From RGIG9060 sp036307825 (GTDB lineage: Bacteria; Spirochaetota; Spirochaetia; Treponematales; Treponemataceae): 64,000 bases of DNA. The number at the start of each line of letters is the position of its first letter. The first letter of the stretch is position 1. This document shows positions 42,604 to 52,687 of this stretch, in pieces. Location of the stretch: positions 12,691 to 76,690 of the forward strand of contig JAXJWW010000082.1 of the NCBI GenBank assembly GCA_036307825.1, given 5' to 3'. The position numbers were made by a program, and so were the translations under genes. The notes below the pieces were generated by a model. That model saw nothing but the letters and a program-made list of their open reading frames with translations, ran no database searches and was not told the DNA's origin.

Positions 42604-44560
42604 CTGGAACCCTCTTTGAATCTTCTGCTGATGGTGGTTCGTATTTTCCGTGACGAACAAAACCATTTTCATAATAGAAAGTAACTTGTTTTACATCAGT
42701 TCGAATTTCTTCTTTTACATCACGAACATAAACTTTTACACCAGCATAAACCACACCAGAAGCAGAAATTTTACCGATAATTTTAAGCTCTCTTAAGTGA
42801 TCTTGAATTTCTTGAATTTCTTTAGACATTTCGTCAGATTCAGCAACAATCTCGCGTTTTCGTGTAGTCAATTTTATGAGCATTTCTTCTTTATCGTGAG
42901 GTAAAGTTTTTCTAACTTTTTTAGTATTTTCAAGACTTGTAATATTCAAATCCAATTCTTCGAGTTCTCGTAATAATACACTTTGATTTTCTTGTAATTC
43001 ATTCAAGCGGTGCTTAGCACGAGGATCGTAACCAACTTCAAGAATAGTTTCACTACCACCACCGGCACTACCAATATTTTTTGTGTAAATTTCTTCTGTT
43101 GCAAAAATATGACCACCGATAATAGTTGCTCTTTTTCCTTCAACAAGAATCTTCTTGTTACAAGTAACTTTTGAGTTCATAATAGAATCAGATACAATGA
43201 TATATTCTTCCACATCAACAGTTGTATTCTGAATAAACTTAGCCCACAAGGATTTTCCAGCCTTGATATAACCTTCATCACGACCCATAATTCCTTGATT
43301 AACTACAATATTTCCATCTGCTTCCAAATTACATCGTCCAACAGCACCTGCAACTTCAATATTTCCTGAGGCTTTGATATTAAATCCGTCATCAACGCAA
43401 CCTTTAACAATAACTGTTCCAAGGAAAGAAATATTACCAGTTTTAATTGAAACATCGCCATCGATCTGGAGAACTGGCTCAACGCTAATTTTTTCACCAG
43501 TTAAAATTACTTGTCCATTAATTGAAGCACAAATTGTTCTTCCGTCTGTATCAACATAAACATTTTTGCCAAGAGGAAGATTGATATCTTTTCCATTTTT
43601 AGCTTCAAGGTATTTACCAAGAATTGTCTTTCCTGGTTTTCCTCTTTCAGGAAGCATTTTTTGTGCCAAAGGCTGACCTTCAACAACATTTTGAATAAGA
43701 TTCAATTCTTTAAAGTCAACTTGACCAGAAGCAGACTCTTTTACTTTTAGTTTTGATTTATCAGTTTCAAAATTATATGCAATATATGCGTTTCTTCCAT
43801 CAACAGGTTGAATTGCAGATGCAACCTCATAAGGCATACCATACACAGGAGAATCTACAAATTCACTAATTTTTTCATCATCAATTCCAGCAACAACACC
43901 TTGAGTTTCTAAAGCTCTACGAATTTGGTCTGCAGAGATATCGGCACCACCAATAGCAGGAGCAGAAGCAACAATAGTTCCATGCATTTCATCAGATGAA
44001 ATTTCAACTGTGATAAGAGCATCACCAACAGGATTGTGTTGATATTGACCAACCACAATATATTTATCATCAGTTCCTGTGTTTATAGCATTTTTTACAG
44101 CATTTTCATCAATTCTTACAGTATCAGAACGATTAAGATGAGATAAAACTTCTTTTAAATTAACAGCTTCACCATTTCCAACAGGCAAAACAACCTTCAA
44201 GTGTAAATGAGAACCAAAACGATGAACAAAGAATGCTCCATCTTTATCTTGAATAACTACAGCACCTTCAAGTTCATCATCATCAAAAATATCATCAGAA
44301 TTTGCTTTTTTCTTTTTAATAACAGAAGAAGCCATTTCATAAGCTCGAATTTTCCAGTTTTTCTTAACAAAACCTAAAAAACCTTTACTTCCCCGTTCCA
44401 AAACCTCGTATTCCAGCAAAGCAACTCTAGTATCAAGCTGAACAGCAGCATCTGCCAATGCTTCTTCAAGCGAATCAGCAAGAACATCTACGTAATTCAA
44501 AGACTCGTCTACATCAAGTAATTTCTTCATGTCTTTACGAATTATATCTAGAGTTACCAT
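42584..44560 (-). CDS. fapA: FapA-like polymer-forming flagellar assembly protein (DUF342)
   Basis: 658 residues. The N-terminus carries a Jag-N-type module (LLEYEVLERGSKGFLGFVKK). A DUF342 region follows, and the core is a stack of short beta-helix repeats (GDVSIKTGNISFLGTVIVKG; SGNIEVAGAVGRCNLEADGN; IVVNQGIMGRDEGYIKAGKS). A coiled coil (about residues 520-600) precedes a final beta segment. In Vibrio, a DUF342 FapA links nutrient uptake to flagellar polarity; the role in spirochetes is not known. It starts 10 bp after the fliA stop with a CGGAG site. Confidence 0.82.
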   Translation of the reverse strand: MVTLDIIRKDMKKLLDVDESLNYVDVLADSLEEALADAAVQLDTRVALLEYEVLERGSKGFLGFVKKNWKIRAYEMASSVIKKKKANSDDIFDDDELEGAVVIQDKDGAFFVHRFGSHLHLKVVLPVGNGEAVNLKEVLSHLNRSDTVRIDENAVKNAINTGTDDKYIVVGQYQHNPVGDALITVEISSDEMHGTIVASAPAIGGADISADQIRRALETQGVVAGIDDEKISEFVDSPVYGMPYEVASAIQPVDGRNAYIAYNFETDKSKLKVKESASGQVDFKELNLIQNVVEGQPLAQKMLPERGKPGKTILGKYLEAKNGKDINLPLGKNVYVDTDGRTICASINGQVILTGEKISVEPVLQIDGDVSIKTGNISFLGTVIVKGCVDDGFNIKASGNIEVAGAVGRCNLEADGNIVVNQGIMGRDEGYIKAGKSLWAKFIQNTTVDVEEYIIVSDSIMNSKVTCNKKILVEGKRATIIGGHIFATEEIYTKNIGSAGGGSETILEVGYDPRAKHRLNELQENQSVLLRELEELDLNITSLENTKKVRKTLPHDKEEMLIKLTTRKREIVAESDEMSKEIQEIQDHLRELKIIGKISASGVVYAGVKVYVRDVKEEIRTDVKQVTFYYENGFVRHGKYEPPSAEDSKRVPDGYTAN

Positions 44561-44570
44561 CTTTGCTCCG

Positions 44571-45359
44571 TTAAACGATTCCCTTTCTAATATTTGTTAA
44601 TTTAGCTCGTAAACGCAAGTTAGCTTTTGTATGCAATTGAGAAACTCGAGATTCACTTACCTCTAAAACTTGTCCGATTTCTTTGAATGTCATATCTTCA
44701 TGATAGTACAAAACCAAAACCATTTTTTCTTTTTCAGGAAGTTCATTTATAGCTTCGATTATAACACGACGAATTTCTTCTCTTTCAACAATTACATCAG
44801 GATTTAAACTTGAAGGAGATTCGATACAATCACCAATTGAAACATGTTCTGATTCTTCTCCTGAATACCAAACATCATTTAAAGAAAGAACACTTGTTCC
44901 TGAAACTTTTAAAATTGTTTGATGATATTCATCTTCAGAAATACCCATAGCACCAGCAACTTCACTATCAGAAGCAGGACGCCCTAATTTTGATTCAAGT
45001 TGAACAATAGTATCTTCAATTTCTCTTGATTTTTGACGAACTGAACGAGGCACCCAGTCTAAAGTTCTCAATTCATCAAAAATTGCACCTCGAATTCTAG
45101 TAACTGCATATGTTTTGAATTTTACATTTTTTTCTGGATCAAATTTATTGATTGCATCTAATAAACCGAATTGTCCATATCCTACCAAATCATCAAAATC
45201 TACACTACCAGGCATTCCTACAGAAACCTTACCAGCAACATATTTTACCAAAGGCATATATTGTCTGATAAATTTATCACGAAGTTGAGGTGATTTTGTT
45301 TTTTTGAACTCAAGCCAAAGCTCATCTTCTGTTTTTTGCTCGTCTAGTGCAACCATCAT
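44571..45359 (-). CDS. fliA: RNA polymerase sigma factor for flagellar genes (sigma-28)
   Basis: 262 residues. Region 2 is FDDLVGYGQFGLLDAINKFD followed by FKTYAVTRIRGAIFDELRTL; region 3 includes the WVPRSVRQKSREIED stretch; region 4 is LPEKEKMVLVLYYHEDMTFK with the HTH IGQVLEVSESRVSQLHTKA. These are the hallmarks of the FliA/WhiG/SigD group. It recognises TAAA-N15-GCCGATAA promoters of late flagellar genes. A candidate site lies upstream of flbD in this window. The gene lies within the flagellar operon, after the membrane protein at 45374. Confidence 0.95.
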   Translation of the reverse strand: MMVALDEQKTEDELWLEFKKTKSPQLRDKFIRQYMPLVKYVAGKVSVGMPGSVDFDDLVGYGQFGLLDAINKFDPEKNVKFKTYAVTRIRGAIFDELRTLDWVPRSVRQKSREIEDTIVQLESKLGRPASDSEVAGAMGISEDEYHQTILKVSGTSVLSLNDVWYSGEESEHVSIGDCIESPSSLNPDVIVEREEIRRVIIEAINELPEKEKMVLVLYYHEDMTFKEIGQVLEVSESRVSQLHTKANLRLRAKLTNIRKGIV

Positions 45360-45373
45360 AATTTCCCACCCAA

Positions 45374-46048
45374 TTATCCATCTTTACTTAATATGGTACG
45401 AATTGCCTTTGCCATAGCTTCAGCATCTTGCGCACCTGTATCAATCATTGAAGAACTACCATGAAATGAAGAATTTTCAAAATCAGTAGATCCTTTTTTT
45501 TCATCATTAAACTCCGGAAGACTATCTAACTGGTCATCAGAAGTTTCATCAATATCACTACTCATCGAAGAAGATGTCATTGTCTGAATATCAGATCTTA
45601 CAAAGCTACCAGTCTGAACATTTGGCAACTCATCACCTTCTTGTTTTTGTGGCTCAATGCTGGAAACTGACGAACTCGTAGAATCTTCACTTTTAGGTTC
45701 TACAGAAACCTTTACTTCTTCAGACTCTGTTGATTTTGGAGAAACTTTTGCATCAACATAAAAACCTGGAGCAGAATCTTCTTCTGTTAATTCATCATCA
45801 CCTACGGTAACATCAACCATAGTACCAACATTTACTTCACTTGGAACAGGACTGTTTTCAAACTCTCCCATATCTAAAAATCGTTCAAAAACAAATTTTA
45901 TTCCTAAAAATAATGCTGCTAAAAGTGCAGCAAATATCACGGCTCTTAGTAAAACTAAACCGAATCCAATTCCGGAAAAAAGTCCGGTAAAAAAAGACAG
46001 AAAGAAGCCAACGCAAGCCGCCGCTACAATAATCTTAGAACTAAACAT
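45374..46048 (-). CDS. Membrane protein with acidic Ser-rich tail, flagellar operon
   Basis: 224 residues. Two hydrophobic helices at the N-terminus (VAAACVGFFLSFFTGLFSG; LLRAVIFAALLAALFLGI) are followed by a long cytoplasmic tail rich in Ser, Glu and Asp, ending AEAMAKAIRTILSKDG, a short helical motif. No enzyme family was recognised. A gene in this position between flhG and fliA is part of the treponemal flagellar operon layout. It has its own promoter upstream and a GGAGGAA site. Confidence 0.65.
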   Translation of the reverse strand: MFSSKIIVAAACVGFFLSFFTGLFSGIGFGLVLLRAVIFAALLAALFLGIKFVFERFLDMGEFENSPVPSEVNVGTMVDVTVGDDELTEEDSAPGFYVDAKVSPKSTESEEVKVSVEPKSEDSTSSSVSSIEPQKQEGDELPNVQTGSFVRSDIQTMTSSSMSSDIDETSDDQLDSLPEFNDEKKGSTDFENSSFHGSSSMIDTGAQDAEAMAKAIRTILSKDG

Positions 46049-46067
46049 AGACTTCCTCCATATAAAT

Positions 46068-46096
46068 AGATTAAGGCAAAAATGATATTAGGTCAA
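46068..46096 (-). promoter_or_regulatory. Internal promoter before the membrane protein and fliA
   Basis: Minus strand: TTGACC (46096-46091), 17-bp spacer, TAATCT (46073-46068), in the only sizeable gap (84 bp) between flhG and fliA. It would give extra, independent transcription of fliA and the genes after it. Confidence 0.55.
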
Positions 46097-46132
46097 GTAA
46101 ATATTTTATTCACTTAACTATACATATCAAAA

Positions 46133-47026
46133 TTACTTTTTCTTACCTCTAAATTTACGCATAAATCTTGAAAAACCTTCTTCTTCATCAATACCTGTTT
46201 TTTCAATTCTACCTACAATATGTTTCAAACACATAGAAGGTTTTGATGTAGGACTTGAAACTATAAAAGGTTTTTGTCTAATAACAGAAGTTGAAACAAT
46301 TGGATCATCATAGATAAAACCAAGATAATCAATTTTATAATTCAAAAACTGTGCTGCAATATTTATAATTCTTTCTGAAATTCGCTTTCCTTCATCAGCA
46401 GAATGAACGCGATTTACCAAAAGCTTCATGTTTATTTCTGAATTTCTAAGTTCAGTTGCAATAATTTTAATAATTCCATAAGCATCAGTTACAGCAGTTG
46501 GCTCTGGAGTGGTGATAACATAAACTTCATCAGCAGCAGCAACAAAAGATAAAACATTATTTGAAATTCCAGCACCTGTATCAATAATGATAATATCAGC
46601 ATTGGAAAGAGTAGAAAATTCTTTTACAAAGTAATCAAGTTCTTCTTCAGAAAGATTTGCAAGTTTTGAAAAACCATTTGCACCAGCGATAAATTTAAGT
46701 CCATATTCTGTATCTAAAATAATATCACTCATTTTTTTGTGCTTTTCAATTACATGTAAAAGATTGCTTCCTGGAACAACATTCAACAAAACATTAACGT
46801 TTGCCATCCCTAAGTCACCGTCAATCAAAATAACTTTTTTTCCGATTTGTGCATATTGAATTGCCATATTTACAGCAATATTTGTCTTTCCTACACCACC
46901 CTTTCCACTTGTAATTGCAATAATTCTAGTTTTATGAGTTGCGGACTTTACATAAGGAGACTCGTTAATTGCAGTTTCCATTCTTTTTTGCATTAAAGCG
47001 CGTAATTCTGAAGCTTGATCTTCCAT
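46133..47026 (-). CDS. flhG: MinD/ParA-like ATPase controlling flagellar number
   Basis: 297 residues. The deviant Walker A ITSGKGGVGKTNIAVNMA starts at about residue 34. Walker A' and B regions are VILIDGDLGMANVNVLL and ADIIIIDTGAGISNNVLSF, and TTPEPTAVTDAYGIIK is the usual switch loop. The N-terminal segment includes a short Gln-rich helix that in FlhG activates FlhF GTPase. It acts with FlhF to set number and position of flagella. It follows flhF by 15 bp and has an AAAGGT site. Confidence 0.95.
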   Translation of the reverse strand: MEDQASELRALMQKRMETAINESPYVKSATHKTRIIAITSGKGGVGKTNIAVNMAIQYAQIGKKVILIDGDLGMANVNVLLNVVPGSNLLHVIEKHKKMSDIILDTEYGLKFIAGANGFSKLANLSEEELDYFVKEFSTLSNADIIIIDTGAGISNNVLSFVAAADEVYVITTPEPTAVTDAYGIIKIIATELRNSEINMKLLVNRVHSADEGKRISERIINIAAQFLNYKIDYLGFIYDDPIVSTSVIRQKPFIVSSPTSKPSMCLKHIVGRIEKTGIDEEEGFSRFMRKFRGKKK

Positions 47027-47041
47027 AACTTCTACCTTTCC

Positions 47042-48265
47042 TTAATCTAAAAAATTATCAAATTTTTTACCAAGACTTTTTGAGTCAAAATTAAAACCAG
47101 AAAGTCTTTCAAGCAAATGATTAACAGATGCTTGTTCTAAATAATGTGGAACTTTTTGTCCTGTGGTAAAATATGTTAAAGTTTTTCCTTTATCAGACAA
47201 ACCACTAACAACGTTTCCAATATGTGAAGTTTCGTCAAATTTAGTTATTATAACTGAATCATACCCAAAGATTTCATATTGTTGCATAATATCTTTCATA
47301 TCAGATAATTTAGTTGAAGCAGTCATACACAAGTAAGTTTTTACAGAATATTTACCAATATCAAGAATTTTTTTCATTTTGGCAATATTTTCATAATCTT
47401 TAGGACTATAACCTGTTGTATCGATAATAATATAATCTTCATCATTTCTGTACATATTGATAAGTTCATTTATATCATCAGCAGTTTGAGCTTTTGAAAC
47501 AGGAACTTGCATTGTATCACCATAAATTTCAATTTGCTCTTTTGCTCCAATTCTAAACCAGTCAATAGTAATGATTCGAACATTCTTTTTAACCTCTTCC
47601 CCAGATTTTCCAAAAGCATAACGAGCTGCAAGTTTTGCAACAGTTGTAGTTTTTCCAACACCAGTAGGTCCTACTAAAACAATAATCTGTGGACGAGATT
47701 CATATACAGGCTTTTGAATAGAAACACTTTCACAAATCCATTCAACAACTGAATTTTGAACAGAATCAAAATCATCAAGGGTATCAAGAGGAAAATTCTT
47801 TCTAATTTTTTCAACAATTCTTCGTGTATAGGAAGCCGAAAATTCATTTTCTTCTAATAAAGCTTCGATTCTAGTAATTGTTGAATGTTCCTCTGGTGCA
47901 AAATTTTTTGAACTAGCCATTTGTTCCTGCATAGATTTTACAGTATCCAAAACTTCTTGCATCTGAGGATTTGGTTTATATTTTACACTTTCTAAAATCT
48001 TTTCTCGTTCTTTTTCAAAATCGTTAACCCGAGAACTTTGATTAATAGAATTAACAAGAGAAGTTTGAGTTCGGTAACTTGGACGACATAACATATAGGA
48101 AATTTCAACGCCATCAATATGAAAAAACAAGCCTTTTTTTATCTTTACATCTTTTTTTCCAACAACTTGATAATTCAAACTGTGAACTTCTTGAATTTTT
48201 CTATAGCATTCATTTTCAGTTTCGCCTTGTACTCGATGTATTACAGATGCATCTGGTCTATCCAA
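47042..48265 (-). CDS. flhF: SRP-family GTPase FlhF
   Basis: 407 residues. Basic N-terminal B region, an alpha-helical N domain (about 125-190), then the G domain with GPTGVGKTTTVAKLAARYA, ITIDWFRIGAKEQIEIYG (G2), IIDTTGYSPKD (G3), and ITKFDETSHIGNVVS (G4). FlhF recruits early basal-body components to the pole. The TTG start (48265) sits behind an excellent GGGGAGGT site located in the end of flhA, with an 8-bp overlap. Confidence 0.95.
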   Translation of the reverse strand: MDRPDASVIHRVQGETENECYRKIQEVHSLNYQVVGKKDVKIKKGLFFHIDGVEISYMLCRPSYRTQTSLVNSINQSSRVNDFEKEREKILESVKYKPNPQMQEVLDTVKSMQEQMASSKNFAPEEHSTITRIEALLEENEFSASYTRRIVEKIRKNFPLDTLDDFDSVQNSVVEWICESVSIQKPVYESRPQIIVLVGPTGVGKTTTVAKLAARYAFGKSGEEVKKNVRIITIDWFRIGAKEQIEIYGDTMQVPVSKAQTADDINELINMYRNDEDYIIIDTTGYSPKDYENIAKMKKILDIGKYSVKTYLCMTASTKLSDMKDIMQQYEIFGYDSVIITKFDETSHIGNVVSGLSDKGKTLTYFTTGQKVPHYLEQASVNHLLERLSGFNFDSKSLGKKFDNFLD

Positions 48266-50333
48266 CTTTTACCTCCCCTAAAACTTCATATTTAATTTCT
48301 TTATCTATTTCTTGTAATGAAAGCACAACTAAGTCTGGCATTTCACGCTCTGTACTTCGTTTTACTAAAATACGAGCTTCTTCAGGACAAACAATTACAG
48401 GGAAATACCCCTTATCTCTTGCAGAAGCTATGAAATTACTTAAAGCAGCAATCCATTGTCTTTGTAAAACTGGATCCAACATAACACCATAACCATTAGA
48501 AGTTTCATACTTTGAATCAACTAGTTTTTGTATGAAACTTGGCTCAATTGTAACGATATGTAAAAACTTATTATCATCACAATGTTGTAAACAAATTTGC
48601 CGTCCTAAACGTTGACGAACCTTTTCAACAAGGAACTCTGTCCGTTTGGTTAACGAACCGTAATCAGCCATAGTTTCTAAAATTGCAACTGTATTTCTGA
48701 TAGAAACTCGTTCTCGCAATAAACCTTGCATAACTTTTTGAATTTCACCAACAGTAAACATTTTCTGAACTTCATCAACAACAGCTGAATAAGTTTTTGA
48801 TAATTCATCAAGAATACCTTTAACGGCTTGACGGTCAAGAATGTCAGCTGCATGTTGTTTTATCATTTCTGTAAGATGAGTTGCAATAATTGTTGGAGAA
48901 TCAATAACAGAATAACCATATTGTTCTGCTTTTTCTCGATTATCTTTTGAAACCCACAGTGCAGGAAGCCCAAAGGCTGGATCAACAGTTTGCTCACCAG
49001 CAATTTCTTGAGTAACCCCACCTGTGTTCATACACATATACCAACCCATTCGTACTTTAGCAGTATTTACTTCTACACCACGAATTTTAAATCGATATTC
49101 GTTTGGATCAATTTGAATATTATCAACAACACGAATAGAAGGAACAACTAAACCTAATTCAAGTCCTAATTCACTTCTGATTCTACTAATTCGTTCGATT
49201 AAGTCCCCGCCTTTTTCTCTTTCAAGCAAAGGAACCAAGGCGTACCCTAATTCCAAGGAAAGTGGATCAAGAGGAACTACAGGACTAATAGCTGATGGCC
49301 CAGCTGGCTTTTTCTGTTTTTCTTTTTCCTTTTGAATAGCTTGTTCTACTTTTGCTTTATTCAACGATGAAAGTCTATATCCAAGATAAACAAAAAAAAC
49401 ACCCATAGGAATCAAAATGTACCAAGGGAATCCTGGTAAAACTCCAATAAAGGCTATTGTTACGCCACCAATATAGTAAATCCATACATTTTTAGAAAAT
49501 TCATTTTTGAAATCTGAACCAAGTGAGGATTTTTCATCATTTGCAGAACGAGTTACAATAAGACCTGTTGCTACAGAAATCAACAAAGATGGAATTTGAG
49601 AAAGCAAACCGTCTCCAATTGTAAACTTTGCATAAATTCCTATTGCTTTATTAAAAGGTTCTCCATGAAGAACCATTCCTAAAATAATTCCACCAACAAG
49701 GTTAATCGCTGTTACCAAAATACCAAATTTTACAGAACCAGAAATAAACTTGGTAGCACCGTCCATTCGAGAATAAAAATCAATTTCTTTTTGTAATTCA
49801 GCTTTTCGTAAAGTTGCAACTTCTTCAGTAATTGCTCCTGAATTAAACTCTGCATCAATAGCCATCATTTTATTTGGCATAGCATCCAAAACGAATCTAG
49901 CCTGAACTTCTGTAATACGAGTTGCACCTTTTGTAATTACCATTACTTGAACTGCAATAAAAATTATAAAGATAAGAAGTCCGATAACAAGACCATCAAG
50001 TCCACTTTTTCCAACAACGAATTCACCAAAAGCATTTACCATTCGTCCATCAAACTTTGAACCTTCTGTTAAAATTCCTCGAGTTGAACTAACATTTAAT
50101 GCCAAACTAAAAACAGTAGAAACTAAAAGAATTGTAGGGAATGTAGAAAAATCCGTAGCCTTTGTAACATAAAGAGTCATCAAAAGAATTAAAACCGATA
50201 ACAACAAGTTACAAGACATAAATAAGTCAAGTAAAACAGTCGGAAGCGGAATAATCAACATAAGGATTATAGCTATAACGCCTATAGCGACAATGAGATC
50301 ACTAGTATTTCTTTGATTTAACTTTTCAGCCAA
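48258..50333 (-). CDS. flhA: Flagellar export gate protein FlhA
   Basis: 691 residues. Seven to eight transmembrane helices fill about residues 15-320, with the conserved FHIPEP region (RFVLDAMPNKMMAIDAEFNSGAITEEVATLRK) between helices 4 and 5. The C-terminal cytoplasmic half has LGYALVPLLEREKGGDLIER and the chaperone docking part. It forms the nonameric ring of the type III export gate. The start is a TTG four bases after GGGTGGGG, the same pattern seen upstream of fliO. Confidence 0.97.
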   Translation of the reverse strand: MAEKLNQRNTSDLIVAIGVIAIILMLIIPLPTVLLDLFMSCNLLLSVLILLMTLYVTKATDFSTFPTILLVSTVFSLALNVSSTRGILTEGSKFDGRMVNAFGEFVVGKSGLDGLVIGLLIFIIFIAVQVMVITKGATRITEVQARFVLDAMPNKMMAIDAEFNSGAITEEVATLRKAELQKEIDFYSRMDGATKFISGSVKFGILVTAINLVGGIILGMVLHGEPFNKAIGIYAKFTIGDGLLSQIPSLLISVATGLIVTRSANDEKSSLGSDFKNEFSKNVWIYYIGGVTIAFIGVLPGFPWYILIPMGVFFVYLGYRLSSLNKAKVEQAIQKEKEKQKKPAGPSAISPVVPLDPLSLELGYALVPLLEREKGGDLIERISRIRSELGLELGLVVPSIRVVDNIQIDPNEYRFKIRGVEVNTAKVRMGWYMCMNTGGVTQEIAGEQTVDPAFGLPALWVSKDNREKAEQYGYSVIDSPTIIATHLTEMIKQHAADILDRQAVKGILDELSKTYSAVVDEVQKMFTVGEIQKVMQGLLRERVSIRNTVAILETMADYGSLTKRTEFLVEKVRQRLGRQICLQHCDDNKFLHIVTIEPSFIQKLVDSKYETSNGYGVMLDPVLQRQWIAALSNFIASARDKGYFPVIVCPEEARILVKRSTEREMPDLVVLSLQEIDKEIKYEVLGEVKVG

Positions 50334-50354
50334 GAGTCCCCACCCAAAATGACT

Positions 50355-51560
50355 TTATAGTTTTTTACCTTTCATGGTATAAACTTTTGCAAGGATAATT
50401 GCTATCGCTTGTAAATATTCTTCTGGTATTATATCACCAATTTCAACTTTTGTATATAATTCTCGAGCAAGAAGTTTATTTTCTACAATTTCTATATCAT
50501 TTTCTTTTGCTAAAGTTTTAATTCGCATAGCTAAATCATCAGAACCTTTTGCATTAACAATAGGAGCATGCATAGTTGCATTGTCATACTTTACAGCAAC
50601 AGCATAGTGAGTTGGGTTGGTAATTACAACATCTGATTCACTAACAGCTTTTGGCAAATTTTGATACAAAAGATTTCGCATTTGCTGACGAAGTCTACTC
50701 TTAACTAAAGGATCTCCTTCTAATTGCTTGTATTCTTCTTTTACTTCTTGCTTTGTCATTTTCATTGATTCCATAAATTGTTTTTTCTGAACAAGATAAT
50801 CAGGAATCGCAACAATAAGAAAAACAAAAGCTGCGATAAGCAAAATTTTAGCAGCCATTTTTGCAATATAACAAACTCCACTCCATAAACTAACATTCAT
50901 CATTGATAAAAGAGTTTCTATATCAGAGGTTATAATAATATACGAGATAACAAAAAGAACTATCACTTTGAACAAAGATTTAAAAACATTAAAAGCACCT
51001 TCACCTGAAAATATTGTCTTTTTAAAATACTGACCAAATTTTGGCATAATTTTTGAAAACTTTGGTTCAATTGGCTTTGTTGAGAATATAAAACCTTTAG
51101 TTTGAACAATATTACCAACAACACCTGCAATCATAGCAATAATTCCAATTGGTAAAACTATTTTTATAAATGAATTATAAAATACAGTTACTAAGGCACT
51201 ATCCGTTAATTCAGCAGAAGCACATCTATCAAAATAAAATCTAATAACTTCAACACAATTATTAAAAATCCAAGGCGCCAAAATAATAATTGCAATTACT
51301 GGTAAAAGTAAAACTAAAGCACCACTAATTTCTGTACTTTTTGCAACTCTTCCTTCTTCCCTAGCTTTTTTTAATTTATGTTCTGTTGGTTCTTCTGTTC
51401 GACCTTCTTCTTCAGCCGAGGCAAACCATTGTAAATCAAAAAGTAATTTTTTTTCATCTTCGCAATTAAACTTCTGAGCAATCAATAAATCATCATCAAC
51501 ACAAGGAGAAAAAAAATCCAAAGAAAACAATTCAGGATTACAAGAACTAAATTTTATCAT
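50355..51560 (-). CDS. flhB: Flagellar export switch protein FlhB
   Basis: 401 residues. An about 45-residue N-terminal extension precedes the family start (FDLQWFASAEEEGRTEEPTE, KLKKAREEGRVAKSTE). Four transmembrane helices follow, then the cytoplasmic autocleavage site NPTH in VITNPTHYAVAVKYD, and the end RELYTKVEIGDIIPEEYLQA. Cleavage at NPTH switches export from hook to filament substrates together with FliK. The start ATG overlaps the fliR stop (ATGA). Confidence 0.96.
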   Translation of the reverse strand: MIKFSSCNPELFSLDFFSPCVDDDLLIAQKFNCEDEKKLLFDLQWFASAEEEGRTEEPTEHKLKKAREEGRVAKSTEISGALVLLLPVIAIIILAPWIFNNCVEVIRFYFDRCASAELTDSALVTVFYNSFIKIVLPIGIIAMIAGVVGNIVQTKGFIFSTKPIEPKFSKIMPKFGQYFKKTIFSGEGAFNVFKSLFKVIVLFVISYIIITSDIETLLSMMNVSLWSGVCYIAKMAAKILLIAAFVFLIVAIPDYLVQKKQFMESMKMTKQEVKEEYKQLEGDPLVKSRLRQQMRNLLYQNLPKAVSESDVVITNPTHYAVAVKYDNATMHAPIVNAKGSDDLAMRIKTLAKENDIEIVENKLLARELYTKVEIGDIIPEEYLQAIAIILAKVYTMKGKKL

Positions 51561-52381
51561 AATTGATTCCTTGTAACTTCAGTTAAAAGATTTTCCAATT
51601 TAAAGAATGCTATATCAAAAGAACGAGTAAAAAAATCACACATTACTGGCATTAACAAAACTAAAATCAAAAATGAAGTTAAAATTGTCATTGGAAGTCC
51701 TTCAGAAAGAAGATTCATCTGAGGAGCCGCTTTTGATAAAATTCCCATTGTTACTGAAATTAAAAATAAAGTTCCTACCAAAGGAAGTGAAATCATCATT
51801 GCATCAAAAAACAAATCAGTAAGACCTGTTAACAAAAAAGTAATAAAATTATCTTTGTAAAAAACCAAGGAAAAAGCATTTAAAGATTCAAAGCTTCGTA
51901 AAATTCCACCTAAAAACAATTCCTGAAAGCCATCAACTTGAATAAAAATCACCATAGCCATCAAATTTAGATATTGTCCCATCAAAGGATTTTCAACTTG
52001 AGCCAAAGCATCATAAACTTCAGAGGCCGCGAATCCCATTTGATAAGAAAAAAATTGTCCAGCAGAACTAAAGGCTGAAAAAATCATGGAAATAAAAAAA
52101 CCGATAATTACACCTATTAAACCTTCACCTATCAAAAGCAAAATATACTGTAAAGAAAAAGCTCCTGAAAAAATATTTTTTGCAACATGATATTCAGCAA
52201 TTTGCCAAGACTGGCCATAAGCTGAAGGGATAATTAGAAAAGCCATATATCCAGCCAAAGCAATTTTTGCAACCCTAGAAACATTTTGCATTGAAAAAAG
52301 AGGAAGTGTTAAAATTAATGCAAAACAACGAACAGCCGCCAATAAATACAAAGGAGCTCGTTGAACAATTTCGTTTAACAT
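51557..52381 (-). CDS. fliR: Flagellar export protein FliR
   Basis: 274 residues, typical FliR length. Six hydrophobic helices are visible, beginning APLYLLAAVRCFALILTLPL, then IALAGYMAFLIIPSA, then IGEGLIGVIIGFFISMIFSA and the conserved GQFFSYQMGFAASEVYD. FliR joins FliP and FliQ in the helical core of the export gate. It overlaps flhB by 4 bp and follows fliQ by 22 bp, with an AGGAGA site. Confidence 0.96.
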   Translation of the reverse strand: MLNEIVQRAPLYLLAAVRCFALILTLPLFSMQNVSRVAKIALAGYMAFLIIPSAYGQSWQIAEYHVAKNIFSGAFSLQYILLLIGEGLIGVIIGFFISMIFSAFSSAGQFFSYQMGFAASEVYDALAQVENPLMGQYLNLMAMVIFIQVDGFQELFLGGILRSFESLNAFSLVFYKDNFITFLLTGLTDLFFDAMMISLPLVGTLFLISVTMGILSKAAPQMNLLSEGLPMTILTSFLILVLLMPVMCDFFTRSFDIAFFKLENLLTEVTRNQL

Positions 52382-52403
52382 TGCAAAAAAATTCTCCTAT
52401 CAA

Positions 52404-52673
52404 CTACCTTACAAGTTGTGGAATCATTTGAAAAATCTGAACAGTATAATCTCTCATCGAAGCAAACATCCAACCACCTAAAAGTGCAAGAATAGCCAGA
52501 ATTGCAAATATTTTTGGAACAGTTGTTAAAGTTTGCTCCTGAATCGAAGTTACAGCTTGAAAAATTGCAATAACTAAACCAACAACAAGAGCAACTCCTA
52601 AAACTGGAGCAATCATAATTAAAATTTGAAAAAGTCCATCTCGTAATAATGTTACTAAATCACCAATAGACAT
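52404..52673 (-). CDS. fliQ: Flagellar export protein FliQ
   Basis: 89 residues. Two transmembrane helices (LFQILIMIAPVLGVALVVGL and PKIFAILAILALLGGWMFAS) flank the conserved FQAVTSIQEQTLTTVPK loop. FliQ is a structural element of the PQR export core. It sits between fliP and fliR with short gaps. Confidence 0.96.
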   Translation of the reverse strand: MSIGDLVTLLRDGLFQILIMIAPVLGVALVVGLVIAIFQAVTSIQEQTLTTVPKIFAILAILALLGGWMFASMRDYTVQIFQMIPQLVR

Positions 52674-52687
52674 AAATTACCTTCACT

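Noticed and set aside
36700..52110. Plus-strand TCCGATAA/ACCGATAA octamers as sigma-28 promoters (for example near 37300, 42770 and 52090)
   Set aside because: They lie inside minus-strand genes, where the reverse complement encodes common Ile-Gly or Tyr-Arg codons, and no downstream plus-strand gene exists.
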